NCBI GenBank assembly: GCA_038503075.1 | Contig: JBCAML010000011.1 | Location: 62,001 to 126,000, forward strand | Source: Gyromitra esculenta | Taxonomy: Eukaryota > Ascomycota > Pezizomycetes > Pezizales > Discinaceae | Length of the DNA stretch: 64,000 nt | Direction: 5' to 3' | Shown: positions 43,550 through 55,406 of the stretch, piece after piece | Layout: every line of letters starts with the position of its first letter | Numbering within the stretch: position 1 is the first letter of the stretch | Made by a program: the position numbers and the translations under genes | Notes under the pieces: model-generated | The model's input: the letters and a program-made list of their open reading frames with translations, nothing else | Told to the model about the DNA's origin: nothing | Database searches by the model: none

Positions 43550-44638
43550 GTTGATGAGAAGTGTTGTTAACTCGTAGATTGCTGTATTTGATTCGTGGAC
43601 TGCTTTGATATTAACTGTGGGCTGGGGAGGCGAGAAATGGATAGAGAGGTATTTAAGGAGACTGCACTAGTTTTCATGTGGACCGTACACCACTAGAGCT
43701 GTCCATCTTGCCCCTCAGCCTATGCAATGGAGGTCTTGAAATATAGCTCACCTTGGGGTTGACAATTGCAATGTGGCCCACAAGTACGTGGGACCGGTTC
43801 TTTCACCGTATGTATATCGTACGATAGCATCCATCAACGTTGGATAACCCAGCGAGCGCATGCATGTCCTGTCCCCGGGTTGCCTTGGTTAGTGATGGTC
43901 ATCGCCCAGTGCACAATTCTCAAGACACCCCATGTAGCCCTAAGATATATTAATAATCTTGTGCGAAGTTCGAGTTTTTTAGGCAAGATATTTCACGTAA
44001 AGCTGCCACCCTAACCTAAGTGCCACCGAGACATACGGAGTCCTCCACAGATAGGGGGCAATTTACATGAGTTTAATACAACAGCCACAAAGGGTCAAGG
44101 ATCCGGGATACCCAGTTCTCCAGCCTTGGTGGTATCTTAGAGGGCTCAGGTCCAATACCGAGTGCAAGTGGGGACACGATAGCTAAATCGAAAGTATTTC
44201 CATAAAGACCACTTGATGCGAATTAAGGCCATCACATATACAAATTGCCATGCTGGATTTAGTGCCTGCCTACTCCACACCTACTCGCATTCTATGGTAA
44301 CTAAAAGTCGTAAGTGGAAATTCTAAAGCTCGCTTTATATCATAAACATGTCTCGATAGCTATTCCCCTAGTGAAACAACGACAGTAATTTCCACCATAC
44401 ATACAAACCACTATGCTTGAACTCACAGAACCTACACCCCATTACCCCGTACGTCACCCACAGCAGTCCAGAAACGACTAACCATAAACACGCCCCGATA
44501 AACACGCCCCGATAATAACACCCCGCCAAGAACATACTTCAACAAAGCACACAAACCACCACGCTACGTCTGCCCTACCCAAAGCCACACCCACACTCCC
44601 CACACCCACCAACTCAAACCCCAAAACCCTCCACTCCG

Positions 44639-45205
44639 CTACCTCCAAGCCCGAAGCTCCAACGGATCCAGCTCCTTCAGAACAGTCCTCACGAGCCCAA
44701 CCTCCCAGCCCCCCATCCCCATCGCCAAAACGCCATCAATCCTCTCCCAGATCCGGCGATACCTACTACCAACCTCCTCGACATACCCGCAGAGATTCTC
44801 TACTGCATCCGGAGTACTAACCAATGCGTCTTCAGCGCTGCTGGCACGTCTGGCTTCAATCTCGGCTTGAAGAGCTGTCACGCGCGGGTCTAGCGCGGTG
44901 AGCTGCTCGATGAAGTATGTGAGTGTTTCGTCTGCATCGGCAGCCGCCGCGAGGGTGCGAGGGTGGCGGTCTGAATATGTGGTAGGACTGTGATTGGTGG
45001 TGGTGGTGGCGCTGGGTGGTGGTTTGGGGGATGGCGAGCGGGTAGGGCCGATGATGTAGAAGTGGAGCTCGAGGAGGTGGAACTTGAGGGCGTTGACTGT
45101 TGAGTCGAGTTCCTGGACACGCTTCTCGAGGTCAATAAGTAAGGGACACTGTGGGGTCGTTGGGGTGGGAACTGTGCTATCTCTTGGACGAAAAAACCAG
45201 CGCAT
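44639..45205 (-). CDS. Hypothetical coiled-coil protein, 188 residues (paralogue of 43043-43549)
   Basis: Starts MRWFFRPRDSTVPTPTTPQ. The helix IDLEKRVQELDSTVNALKFH is followed by a Pro/Ser/Thr-rich linker (about 55-80), a second helix (LTYFIEQLTALDPRVTALQAE) and a C-terminal helical region (CGYVEEVGSRYRRIWERID). No signal peptide. Its similarity to the 43043-43549 protein is by eye and modest. Function is unknown. Confidence 0.55.
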   Translation of the reverse strand: MRWFFRPRDSTVPTPTTPQCPLLIDLEKRVQELDSTVNALKFHLLELHFYIIGPTRSPSPKPPPSATTTTNHSPTTYSDRHPRTLAAAADADETLTYFIEQLTALDPRVTALQAEIEARRASSAEDALVSTPDAVENLCGYVEEVGSRYRRIWERIDGVLAMGMGGWEVGLVRTVLKELDPLELRAWR

Positions 45206-45664
45206 TTTTTGGTTTGAAGTCTTAGTGATGTGGGTGATCGGGCGGTGATAGGTGCGGAAGAGAAGAGCTAAAGCACTGAATGGTACATATTTAAATGGAA
45301 TTGGGTATATTTCTAGTGTATCATGTTGAAGTTTGAGATAGCGTCAGGTTTTCGAGAGACGCACAGGGAAACTTGAAATAGTGAATAAACGCTAGTTATT
45401 GCCCTTGAACGTTTGCAATCATGTGCAAAGAAGCTACTGGCTACTATCGGAGAACTACAAGAAATCTACCACCTCTGTTTAATCAAGCCATCACTTGTAT
45501 AAAGTATCACAAGGAACTCTACCAATGATTATAGTCTATACAGTCGCTAATATACCTGCACACTACAACCTCCTCAGCTTATCAGGTGCGGTGATACATC
45601 AAAACAGCCAACGTCATAAGACTTCAACAGAAAATGCAGAATATATTGCCTCGTTAGCTATTTG

Positions 45665-47397
45665 CTAATCAAACAGCCCCCGTGCCTATACACCCCAAGA
45701 GTCAGCGCCAATATTACTTCTACTCGAACAGACGACAATAAAGACATCCATACCTGTGAAACCTCTTGAGTCGGCCCAACTATCGTCGAATCACCTTCAC
45801 CCTCCTCATCGCTCCCTGTCTCATCCCCTCTGTCCAACCTCATCTGCGGCGCTACTTGATCTCTCACAACCGAAATACTTGGCATCGCTTCACCGCTTCT
45901 GCCCGAATCCCACCGTAGCATTGGTTCTTCCCAATTATCCAGTCTCCTCCCCAGATCGTCATCATCGCTATCCTCATCGCTATCAAAGGGCAAGAACAGC
46001 CCTTGGGTCATTGGTCTGCTCGGCGGGATCTGTGACGGCGAAGGATGGGGAGGCGATGGTGGCGGCATCTGCGTACGCTGCGCCGACGCGCTTGGTTGCG
46101 CTTCGAGTGTTGGTGTAGGTCCCTGAAAGAGGGGTTCATCATCAATTGGCGGTCGTAGCTGTTGGCTCTGGTGCTGGGCTCGAGCCTGAACTTGGGTTGG
46201 GTTCAAGCTCGTGTGCCGAGTCGGGACTCGGCTAGGTTCATGTCGTTGGGAGACCAGGAACGCGGAATTGGACCTGGTTATGGGATCGACGGACGGCCGG
46301 TTTTCGACGTTAGCTATCGCGGCAAATGCCGTTGGTGCGCGGGCGTTGGCCATCGTCATCAGTGTGAACTCGCACTTCATTCCGTCGTATTCGTAGGCGG
46401 CCTGAAGGGGTCGGCCGGGGTCGCCATAGAAAGTCGAGAGGGATGCGTTTAGGGAAGAGGCATGGGTTACTATCGCCTAACCCCCAAAAGTGACATATCA
46501 GCTCGCAGATCCAAAGCCTAAGACGACACTGAAGTGAAATGCGGTACATACCTTCATATCCTTAAGGCTGACAGCGACATGAATCCTATCCTCGACATCC
46601 CACAGCTCAAAATCAGAGGTATCTAGGGCAATATTTGTATGCATAGCCATTTTCAATATCTCTAACTCAATCATCAGTGACCAGATGCCATGCTGCGCGA
46701 TACATCTTGTAAACTCACCCTTTCCAGCCATTAACCCTTCCGTGAAGCTTGTGAACGACGCCCTTCCATTGTTACTCGAAACATCGAACTGCTCCGCCTT
46801 CGGCCCAAAATGGCCCATATATTCCATCATCAGTCTAGAGCTAATAGTCCATCGATTGCGCGCCTGATCTCTCTCAAAGACGGGAGCCATGACATCGACT
46901 TCTTCGTATGTGAGTTTATATGTTTTGAGAGCGCCATGCTTGCATATGAGCTTGACGAGCAGACGGCATTGCGGCCGCGACGGATCGTCTTGGAAGCTGA
47001 CTTCGCATTTCTGGATTGCGGTGCTCTTGTCCTTTGCATCTGAGTATCGCTGCCGAAAAGCTGCCAGTAAAGCCTAGGACTGCTCGTATCAGCGGCTGAT
47101 CGAGATTATAGCCCGCCCCATGGGAGCAACCTTGGAATACAGTCGGCAAGTAAACCGGGAGCCATCTCCATCGGCGCCAACGTCGTTATTCTCCTCAAAC
47201 TGATACTCCTCAAAGAAGCGCGTGCTCGAGAGTGCGACCGCGCCATATGCAGACTTGGTAGAGTTCAGGGCAGACAGAGTAAGGCGGTTGTGGCGGGCCT
47301 CGAGACAAATGTACTCGGAGAATTTGGACAGACAGACCAGGGAATCATGGACTCGCTGGGCAGCAGCAGCTGTGAGCACGAAGTACAAGCTGGACAT
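45665..47397 (-). CDS. rad9: DNA damage checkpoint protein Rad9 (9-1-1 clamp subunit)
   Basis: Subunit of the nuclear Rad9-Rad1-Hus1 ring that is loaded at damaged DNA and activates the checkpoint kinase. Five exons: 47397-47131, 47073-46719, 46661-46552, 46476-45754, 45685-45665. The introns are GT-AG, 57-75 nt, and the phases close to 491 residues. I start at MSSLYFVLTA because Rad9 proteins begin there; 27 more in-frame residues lie upstream. The PCNA-like part shows HDSLVCLSKFSEYICLEA, EILKMAMHTN and AIVTHASSLNAS followed by GDPGRPLQAAYE. After it comes a long disordered Pro/Ser/Gln tail with an acidic stretch (DSDEDSDDDD), the phosphorylated region in known Rad9 proteins. A 21-nt last exon adds ARGLFD. 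The first donor is a weaker GTTGCT. Confidence 0.92.
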
Positions 47398-48432
47398 TGG
47401 GCGGCCGATTGCTGGAGAACTGGAGATGCTGGAGCGGGGAGTTGTGTCTTGGGCGACGCGTTGAGTGCAGGACATCAAAAGCTGTGGTCACGTGTGCGGC
47501 AAGTGCCGTGTCAGGACCAATCACTCGCAGTACATGTATATAAGACAGCTGCACATATGCGAAATGCCGTTTTAGAATTACCTACACCCACATTCTACAG
47601 AGCTATAGGTCTTAAACTCTCCGCCAAAGGAGGGAAAGCGAACCAGTCTCGCCTTGGTGGCAGGATAGATTAGCCCTTGGGCGTGCAGCAGACACTTCTG
47701 TGGGCAGCCTTCCCTAGCGAGCCAACAAGTACCCAACACCACCATAGAGCCGTATATACAAGGTGAGGCTAGAGAGCCACCGCTCATCTTAGGCAGGAAA
47801 CCACGGAGGACATGAACCAACGAGACTCAATTGATCGAGTGATAATCCATGAACGGATAGCACAAGCTCCCTCAACAGGTGGACTCCTCGACTACATAAA
47901 TCCAACTCTAATGTCTTCACTTCTATAGCCAGTGATTTTGCCTATTATCATTCTGGCATCCCTCTACTCAGTAGCCAGCAAGTGAGGGCTTGCTGATAGC
48001 TTCGCGTTCACCACATATCACTCGCTCAAGCCAACAAGAGAATTGTAGAAAAGTAGAGATCAAGGATTGATTGCTCTACCCGCTCAGGCTTTGCAGGTTC
48101 GGGTTTATAGAAAGTACATGCATACCACCAGCACAGTAGACCTCCTCAATATCCAAGGCTCCTGTTCTTGTCCCCTGCGGCCTCCGAAAGCCCACCTCCG
48201 CCACCTAGATAGAAAACCCTTTTCCAACAGATCAGCGACGGAATACTACAACTCGATCACATCATCTAAGAGGTATAGCAAAACAGAAATGGTACTCAGC
48301 GGCTCGAATCTCGAATCATTCCGCTCAACCCCTAACCCTAAATAGACACACCTCTTACCCGGCCTTCAATGACGAGCCCCACCAGAGATTTGTCTGCAGC
48401 GGTGAATATAGACGGAACAACCCCTCACCGCC
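47398..48432. other. Intergenic region between divergent rad9 and prefoldin genes
   Basis: About 1 kb that should hold both promoters. No gene is seen. Confidence 0.5.
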
Positions 48433-49117
48433 ATGGCTTCCAGGGAATCAAAGGACAAGGGCCCTCAGTCGCAGCAGAGTACGTTATAGTCCCAGACCCC
48501 CGATTCTCCCCCCCATAGAGACCCTACGCAAAGCTGATCCATAAATCCTGATACAGTCGACCTGACGACACTCTCGGTCGACAACCTCGCTGCCGTCAAG
48601 AAGCAGCTCGACGACGAGCTGGAGCACCTCACGGCCTCCTTCCAGAAACTGCGCCAGGCCCAGAACAAGTTCCGCGAATGCATAACCACCGTTAAAACCG
48701 GTCTCAAGCCGGGTAGCTCCCCCCCCCATGCGAATGGGATAAATACTGACATATTTATTATTTCGCCATGGACAGGTAAGACAATATTGGTCCCCCTCAC
48801 CACTTCGCTCTACGTTCCCGGCACGCTCTCCGACACCGAAAACGTCCTCGTCGATATCGGGACTGGATACTACGTTGAGAAGTCCGCGGCCGACGCCGAA
48901 AAGTTCTATAACGGGAAGATCGAAACGCTGACGAAGAACCTGGGGGATCTGGAGAAGATCATTTCCCAGAAAGGCCAGAACGTGAGGATCGTTGAGGATG
49001 GTATGTTGAGCCCACCTAAACTTACCCTGGGGGGGTAATCAAAAGTTGCTGATAGGGATGGATGCTTCGATAGTTTTGAGACAGAAGGTTCTTAGCAGCA
49101 GCGCGCAGTCGGCGTAG
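48433..49117 (+). CDS. Prefoldin subunit 5
   Basis: Alpha-type subunit of the six-part cytosolic prefoldin chaperone, which hands nascent actin and tubulin to the CCT chaperonin. Four exons: 48433-48478, 48557-48712, 48776-49000, 49056-49117. The introns are 78, 63 and 55 nt, all GT-AG, and the phases close to 162 residues, normal for the family. Visible: an N-terminal coiled coil (IDLTTLSVDNLAAVKKQL, DELEHLTASFQKLRQAQNKF), the beta hairpin core (TILVPLTTSLYVPGTL, VLVDIGTGYYVEKSAADA) and a C-terminal coiled coil ending SIVLRQKVLSSSAQSA. Yeast GIM5 is the counterpart. Confidence 0.94.
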
Positions 49118-50171
49118 TGGGCATGTTTGCGGGTGTGGGTTCCTTAGGGCGTTATTAAACAGAGGATCTGGTCGAGCGGAGGGGTTTGGAAAGCTGTATA
49201 TACAGATAAAAAGCATGTTTCGTCGAGCAGGTGCTGGGGTGAAAGTTTATGGAACCTGAATTCCCCGAGTTTCTAACTCTGACCGGCTTTCAAGTGAATA
49301 CACTTCCCCCTTTCATTTGTCCCAAGCTCATTGTCACAACCTGTGTAGACAAGGAACTATCAAGCTGTCCCTTTATACCCGAGTATTTTTCCAGCCCTGC
49401 ACATGCGTATAAACACGCTTTCATCCCACACCTGAGCATCCTACCCCCGAAACCCTTTCACCCAAGATCAAAAATCCCAAATCCAGCCCTGCCATCCAAA
49501 ATCCAACCCAAGCAAGGAGCTACGGGTGCTGCTTGTAACGGTTCGGGGGGGCTGTGTGGGCAGGTTCTGTGGTTGGGTGTTTATTTTCGTAGCTTGGTGT
49601 CTGTGCGGAGCCTTATGGGCTTAGGAGGGGAGACCGGATGGGGGGTTTTGATTAACTTTGTTTTTTTTGGGGGGGGGTGCTGTAGGTGATGGATGTTGCT
49701 GTGTCTTTGTTGGTGGATAGAAAGGTGAATAGAAAGAACGGGTTCTTTGATGGTGGTTGGTGGTGGTAGCTAGCATGCATTAGAGGATCGAGTTTGCGAT
49801 TGGGCCTGATTCTTCTGCAGTTGGGTGTGGATCTAGTTCGCACTGAGACGGACGCTATAAATAGACTAATGCTACTATTAGGCCACTACTACTATTAGGC
49901 TACTACTAAGCTACTACTACTAAGCTACTAAGTGCTACTCAACCCCACCCAGTACTATCCCATCTACCAAAACGACAAATCACACACGGAGACACCCACG
50001 CTATGGACCACAAACACCGCACATCCAAAACCGCCAGCAGAACGATAAAACACCGCAAAAAATCACGCACCAAGAATAATAAGACCGTGCTCCACAGCCT
50101 CCTCTAATTCAACTACAACTACAACTACAACCACAACCACTAGTAACAACTACAACTACAACTACTACCAA
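49118..50171. other. No gene seen; simple-sequence runs
   Basis: Contains CTACTA-type repeats (49,860-49,930) and ACAACTACA-type repeats (50,105-50,165). No coding region is supported. Confidence 0.5.
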
Positions 50172-51284
50172 CTACAACACCAAACCCACCCCCCACACCC
50201 CCACACCCACCACCACCGCCCCCATCCATCCCCCCCCGCCCGCTCTACCCGCCCCCCCCGTAAACGCAGTATTATTCATATCCACCTGCGCATGCACCGT
50301 CGTCCGATAATTCATCCCGCTGTCCGGGTTCGGACAGCTGTCCTCGTAGCAGGGCGCGTTCGCAGACACGTTCGCCGGCAGCGAGCTCAGATCCACGATC
50401 GACGCTGTTGGCGTGGGCGGCGGCGGTCTGCGCGAGGACCACGTTGGCATGCTGAACGAGAGCAGGAGCGAGCTGCAGGGGGTTGTTGGGGTGTTTGTGA
50501 TTGCCGGGCGGGAAGATGATGGTGATGATGTGGGTGCGCTGAGGGAGGTCCATGTTCTTGTGGCTTTGGATTTCGATTTGGTAGGGCTGGCGGAGGAGGG
50601 CGTGGGGTCTGAGGTTGTGGTGGAGTTGAGGGTTGGTGGTAGGGTTATGGAGGAGGGGGCAGACGAGGTGATGGCGGTGGTGTTGGTGTTGGTGATGGTG
50701 GTGTTGGTGATGAGCGAGCTGTTGAATGAGATTGTCGGTGCTGGAGGAAAAACCGCGCTGGAGTTGCCGGGCGTAGAGGAAATAGCTGGGACGACTGCAG
50801 CTGTACTATTCAAACCCAAGACAGCCGTAGGAATCGGAGCATTCGAAGTAGCGTCGATAGCCGTAGCAGTTGCGTTCCCAGAGGGCGCCAAACCCACACT
50901 CGTAATCACCGGAACACCAGGAACCACATAGCTCGATGTCTCCACAGCTGTCGTGGGCAATGGCTCTACGACATACGTAACAGCCACAGTGATATCCGCC
51001 CCAGAAACCATAGAAGCCGTCTCAACCGCGCCCACCACCGACGCAACCACCTCGGACACTATCGAAGCCACCACTGCACCGTTCGGCGGCGGCGCGACAG
51101 AGACCACCGCGTTGTCCGGGGGTCCTTCCACCACTGCAGCAATATCTATCGGACTGCCCTCCGCCACTGAAACAACCTCTGCGTGTCGGCGGTGATGGCG
51201 GTGATGGGGCACCCGAGCGCAGGCAAGTTGAGAAAGCCCCAACAGGCCAATGACGAGTTTGCAGGAGAAATTTGAGATATGCAT
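50172..51284 (-). CDS. Ser/Thr-rich secreted protein, likely GPI-anchored cell wall protein
   Basis: A 370-residue single-exon frame. Signal peptide of about 23 residues (KLVIGLLGLSQLACA), then a His/Arg-rich segment (PHHRHHRRH) that could be a processing site. A long low-complexity Val/Ala/Ser/Thr region with many N-x-T/S sites follows (NSTA, NTTI, NTNTT). A short Cys-containing region (CYEDSCPNPDSG, about residues 315-330) precedes a glycine-rich stretch and a hydrophobic tail (MGAVVVGVGVWGVGLVL), which fits a GPI attachment signal. No catalytic domain. It probably decorates the wall; the exact role is unknown. Confidence 0.7.
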   Translation of the reverse strand: MHISNFSCKLVIGLLGLSQLACARVPHHRHHRRHAEVVSVAEGSPIDIAAVVEGPPDNAVVSVAPPPNGAVVASIVSEVVASVVGAVETASMVSGADITVAVTYVVEPLPTTAVETSSYVVPGVPVITSVGLAPSGNATATAIDATSNAPIPTAVLGLNSTAAVVPAISSTPGNSSAVFPPAPTISFNSSLITNTTITNTNTTAITSSAPSSITLPPTLNSTTTSDPTPSSASPTKSKSKATRTWTSLSAPTSSPSSSRPAITNTPTTPCSSLLLSFSMPTWSSRRPPPPTPTASIVDLSSLPANVSANAPCYEDSCPNPDSGMNYRTTVHAQVDMNNTAFTGGAGRAGGGGWMGAVVVGVGVWGVGLVL

Positions 51285-53089
51285 TACTTATTTATTTATT
51301 TATTTTTGGTGTATTCCTTCCAAGTGCCGCGAAAGGGAAGAACGAACGTATAAATACTGTCGATGTTTGTATGGCGAGTTGAAAATCGAAATTAAATGGC
51401 GCTATGCGTTCAACATGGCCCCGGAAAGAATATTCTATGTCTGTTATTTTGGATTCAGCGAATGTCGAGACTCCAGGCCCGCGGAAGGAAGGAAGATTTG
51501 CAGGTTCGACCCGGCGGAGATCCTATACACATGGTGAGCTCGAGCGTCAGACCGTATCCTCCCCCCAGGCGCAGGACAGAGCACTCACTGAAAGGAATGA
51601 ACACAGAACAACGTCTGCCCGTAACGAACGTAAGGTGAAGCTCGCGCAAGAAGCTGGCGGGAGAAAGGAGAGAGGGGAAGGGCGCAAGAAAAGAGGACGA
51701 AAAAAGAAAAGACGGCGGCCAGCAGCCCGCCACCAATCAGCGATCCCAGCACGCTATCCAGTCAATCCGACCCGGCACACTGGCACTGGCAGCAGCATGC
51801 AGGGGAACGGTGCTGCCGAGAGACGTCTGCAGAAGTCCATCTCTGCTGCTGATTAGTTGGAGGGTATTACGGCATGGATATTAGGCACGGTGACGGACGA
51901 CTGAGGGCTGTCACGGATCACTGGCCGTGTCCTGGCTGTTCCAACTCCAATTCCGCCAGGGTTGACATCCGTGACGGAAAATACGCACTCCACCAATGCT
52001 CGCTGAACCGCAGCCCGCCAGAAGCAGCTGTCAGGTCAGTCAAACACTGTCACCGTAGATATGCCGTGCAGCAGCGTTAAACGGGAGACCCGTTTCCCGC
52101 AGCCCGAACACCCAGTCTCTCTCCACTGCGTGCAATATAAACAGCCATCCCACCACGCCCAACTGCCCGAATCTCGCATGCCACCGTCTCGGCGGACGCC
52201 GAAGCAAGCAAGCAAGCTGAACACAACCCACACGGATGCCAACCGACTGGCTGGCTGGCTGGCTGCGACTGCCCAAATTTCACCCTCCAGTGCCCAAGCT
52301 TTTTGGCCGTTTCACCTATATCCCCTGTCCTGTCCTGTCCTGCCGTTCGCAGCTCGCTTGCTCCTGCTCCTGCTCCCGCGTGTTCTGCTCGCAGACAAGC
52401 GAGCTCGCCTCGGCGTTTCCCACAATCTACTCTACTCTACACAAAACAGCCATCGCATGTCCGAAGAGAAGCGCCGTTCTCGCCGCTTATGTGTTTTGAC
52501 TAAAGCGGGATGCGCGATGTGTTAATCTACCATCTACCATCCACGTCTTTGGCTTTCCGTACTGCGCTGTGCTGTGCTGTACTGTGCTGTAGCGGCATCT
52601 ACACTCCCTATCTACGAGCGAACCCTGGAGCAATGCCAACGCTTGGTAAACACCCATCTACACGTGCTATCGACAAATCCAATCTACGGCCAAATTAAGT
52701 GTCTCTGGGCCCCCATCCACGCCTTACCACGCCCTGCTTGATGGCGCCAAGACACCACACTGCGTATCATTGACTCCCCTTCATCTCGCATGGCCAAATC
52801 ACGAGACGGCGTCGCTTACCCGAGTCAGCGCCGTCGAATGATTGGCATGTTTCCCTAGGGTCGGGGTTGCGAGAGCCAAAGCTATGGCGTGGTAGCTAGT
52901 TGCCGGTGGGCAATACCACATGGTGCAAGACCCAATAGAGGGTCTCACGTTTAGTTGTTCTGCCCAATCGCAAAGCAGCACTCTACCGTTCTGATCCCAC
53001 CGTTCAGAGTATCAGAAATCATAGCACGGACACCAAAAATTCTCTCCTCTCTCCAATATATTCATTTATTTCTTGCCGCGAATGTCCTT
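51285..53089. other. No confident gene; GC-rich flanks and microsatellites
   Basis: Contains short runs of (CTGG)n near 52,245, (CTGTC)n near 52,328 and (GCTGT)n near 52,570. A basic frame at 51404-51856 has no recognisable domain and probably lies in the 5' region of the wall-protein gene. Confidence 0.45.
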
Positions 53090-55406
53090 CTATCTCCAGT
53101 CGTTTCCATCTACAATCTTCCATACAGCGGCCTCTACCTTCTCCGCCTGCACCCTGCCCTTACACTCCTTCATAATCTGCCCAACAAACCAACTAGACAG
53201 CCCCTTCTTCCTCTTGGCCCCAAGCTTCTTCCTACTTATCTCCCCGTCTCTATCCCTGAGTTCCCCCAAGACCTTCAGGCTTTCTTCGTCAGCGAAGATA
53301 ACCTTCCTCGCAAGTGCCACGATCTCATCGTCAGATATCGGGACTGCTTCGAAATTGGATTCTTTGATTATCTTCGGGATAGGGCGGGGGTCAATGGGTG
53401 TGGTTGAGAGAAGGTTATAGAGAAGGGTCTTTGCGGTAGCACCTGCACATAAACTCGAGTATTAGCAAAGGAGAGAAAGCGGATTGGCTACAATGGTAGG
53501 GATAAAATGGGGAGATGGGAGCATCGTGGATCAGAAGTTGGACATGGTTAAATCATCACAAGATATTATATATCTCAGATCGAAAACCTGGATAATTGGT
53601 GACTCATCACACCCACGTTGCTCTTCCACCAAATCTCAAGCCGGGGGGGAAGCTGAAAAACAAAGAAAAAAAGAACATACCCGTAATCCTTTTAGATATC
53701 AAATACGAGACTAAATCTGCCATTCTGGTCGCATCCATCGGGTTCTCCTTCCATGACAAATTTCTGGTCGTCAAGTGTCCTCCGAGTTGATGAATCACCC
53801 AGTTCCCCACAGTCTTTCCCACTTCTTCCGGCAGTATAAGCCTCCTCTTCTCTTCCTTCATCACTCTTTGTTTCGCCGTATTCTTGCCCCCCTTCGACTG
53901 TGCCGCCTTCTTCACGTCGGTAGGATATTGATCGACAAGCAGATTATCCTGAACTTTTCTGACAACCGTCTTGTAGTAATCGACTACGCCTTTTTCTTGA
54001 GCCGAAGCCCGGGATTCATCCCAGAGCATGAGGGTCTTTGCATCTTTCACACGCAGATTGTAAGGCTCCTCCGTGAGCTGCTTGAGGATCGCATCCGGGA
54101 GTGGAGGAAGAAACTGCTTAACCTTCACCATGAGATCGCGCGAGACGATCACTGGTGAAATATCAGGATCAGGCATGAATCGGTAATCGACTTCACCCTC
54201 CTTCCCTCTCAGCCTTCTCGTCACTCCCTTCTCCGCATCCCATCCTCTCGTCTCCCCCTCGATCTTGCCTCCGGCTTCCAGTATTTCAATCTGCCGCCTT
54301 GATTCCGCCTCGACAGCCTCCTGGACAGCCTTTATGGAGGAAACGTTCTTGATCTCGCAGCGTTGTCCATACACACTTGGCCCGTCCCTCAACCTCACAC
54401 TGACATTCACATCAGCTCTCAGCCCTCCCCACTCCATCCCGATCACACACGCATCCACAGCCTTCAAGCTCGCCTGAATCTTTTTCATCACCAGCGACGG
54501 AAAAACCGTGTCCGGGCAATCAAACGGTTCCGTGATGATCTCAACCAAGGGGTTGCCCACGCGGTTCAAATCAATAAGGGAATTCGGTGGGGACACGATA
54601 GTCTTTCCCGTGTCTTGCTCCAGCTGGATCTGCTCAATTCCGATCCTCACCCCATCGTCTTCGGTGCCGTGGCACCCTTCGAGCTGTGCGACGCCATCAT
54701 GTTCGAAGAGGACCAGCCAGCCCTCGGTGGCCAATGGGGCGTAAAATTGTGTGATTTGGTAGCCTGCTGGCTGATCCCAGTAGAAGTAGTGTTTGCGGTC
54801 GAAACGGGATTCGGGAGCGGGGATGCAGTGGAGAGCGAGGACAGCGCGGAGGGCAGGAAGGAGAACGGCTGGGTTGAATATTGGTTGCGTGCCGGGAATA
54901 GAAGCGTCAAAGGGTGCAATATGAGTGTTTGAGAGGGCCATATGAGAGGTTCTTGCGTCTATGAAAAACGATTGGTCAATTACTGTTTTTCAGCTACAAT
55001 GGCCTAAAACAAAACAAAGACGATAAAACAAACCTGAAAATAGTTTTCGGTTTGTGTTCAATTGAGCATGGATCTCGAGTCCAACAGTGATAACCCATTT
55101 CGATAGTTCCTCGTCTTCGTCTTCTATTATTACATGTTGTGTGCTCTCCCATTCCTCGAGATTACGCTTTTCTTTCTTTCTCCCCTTCAAGGCTTTGTTG
55201 TGCTCCTTCCGGGACATCCCCGCGACAGGGTCCGAGTCGAGGGCGTCCGGGGAGACATGAGACTCTGTCGTTGCATAGTAGCGACTTCCGATAAGAGATC
55301 GATAAGCGCCTGGCAGCGGCCGTCGCAAAAGCGGGGATTGGGTGGGAAAGATGCGGCGAATAAGGCACCTATGGCAGAGGGAAAGGATTGAAGGAGAAGG
55401 AGCCAT
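53090..55406 (-). CDS. gatB: Glutamyl-tRNA(Gln) amidotransferase subunit B, mitochondrial
   Basis: GatB part of the amidotransferase that converts Glu-tRNA(Gln) to Gln-tRNA(Gln) in mitochondria; yeast PET112 is the counterpart. Three exons: 55406-55034, 54958-53681, 53442-53090. The introns are 75 and 238 nt, GT-AG, and the phases close to 667 residues. An Arg-rich N-terminus (CHRCLIRRIFP, RRPLPGAYRSLIGSR) looks like a mitochondrial presequence. Catalytic domain: TVGLEIHAQLNTNRKLF, WDQPAGYQITQ, SLIDLNRVGNPLVEIITEP, GGLRADVNVSVR, CEIKNVSSIKAVQEAVEAE, DYRFMPDPDI. A helical domain and a C-terminal GatB/YqeY tail (KGLSSWFVGQIMKECKGR) follow. The second intron is several times longer than the others here. 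Confidence 0.94.

Noticed and set aside
51404..51856. 150-residue basic frame on the plus strand
   Set aside because: Low-complexity K/R/E composition, no domain, and it overlaps several other chance frames upstream of the wall-protein gene.
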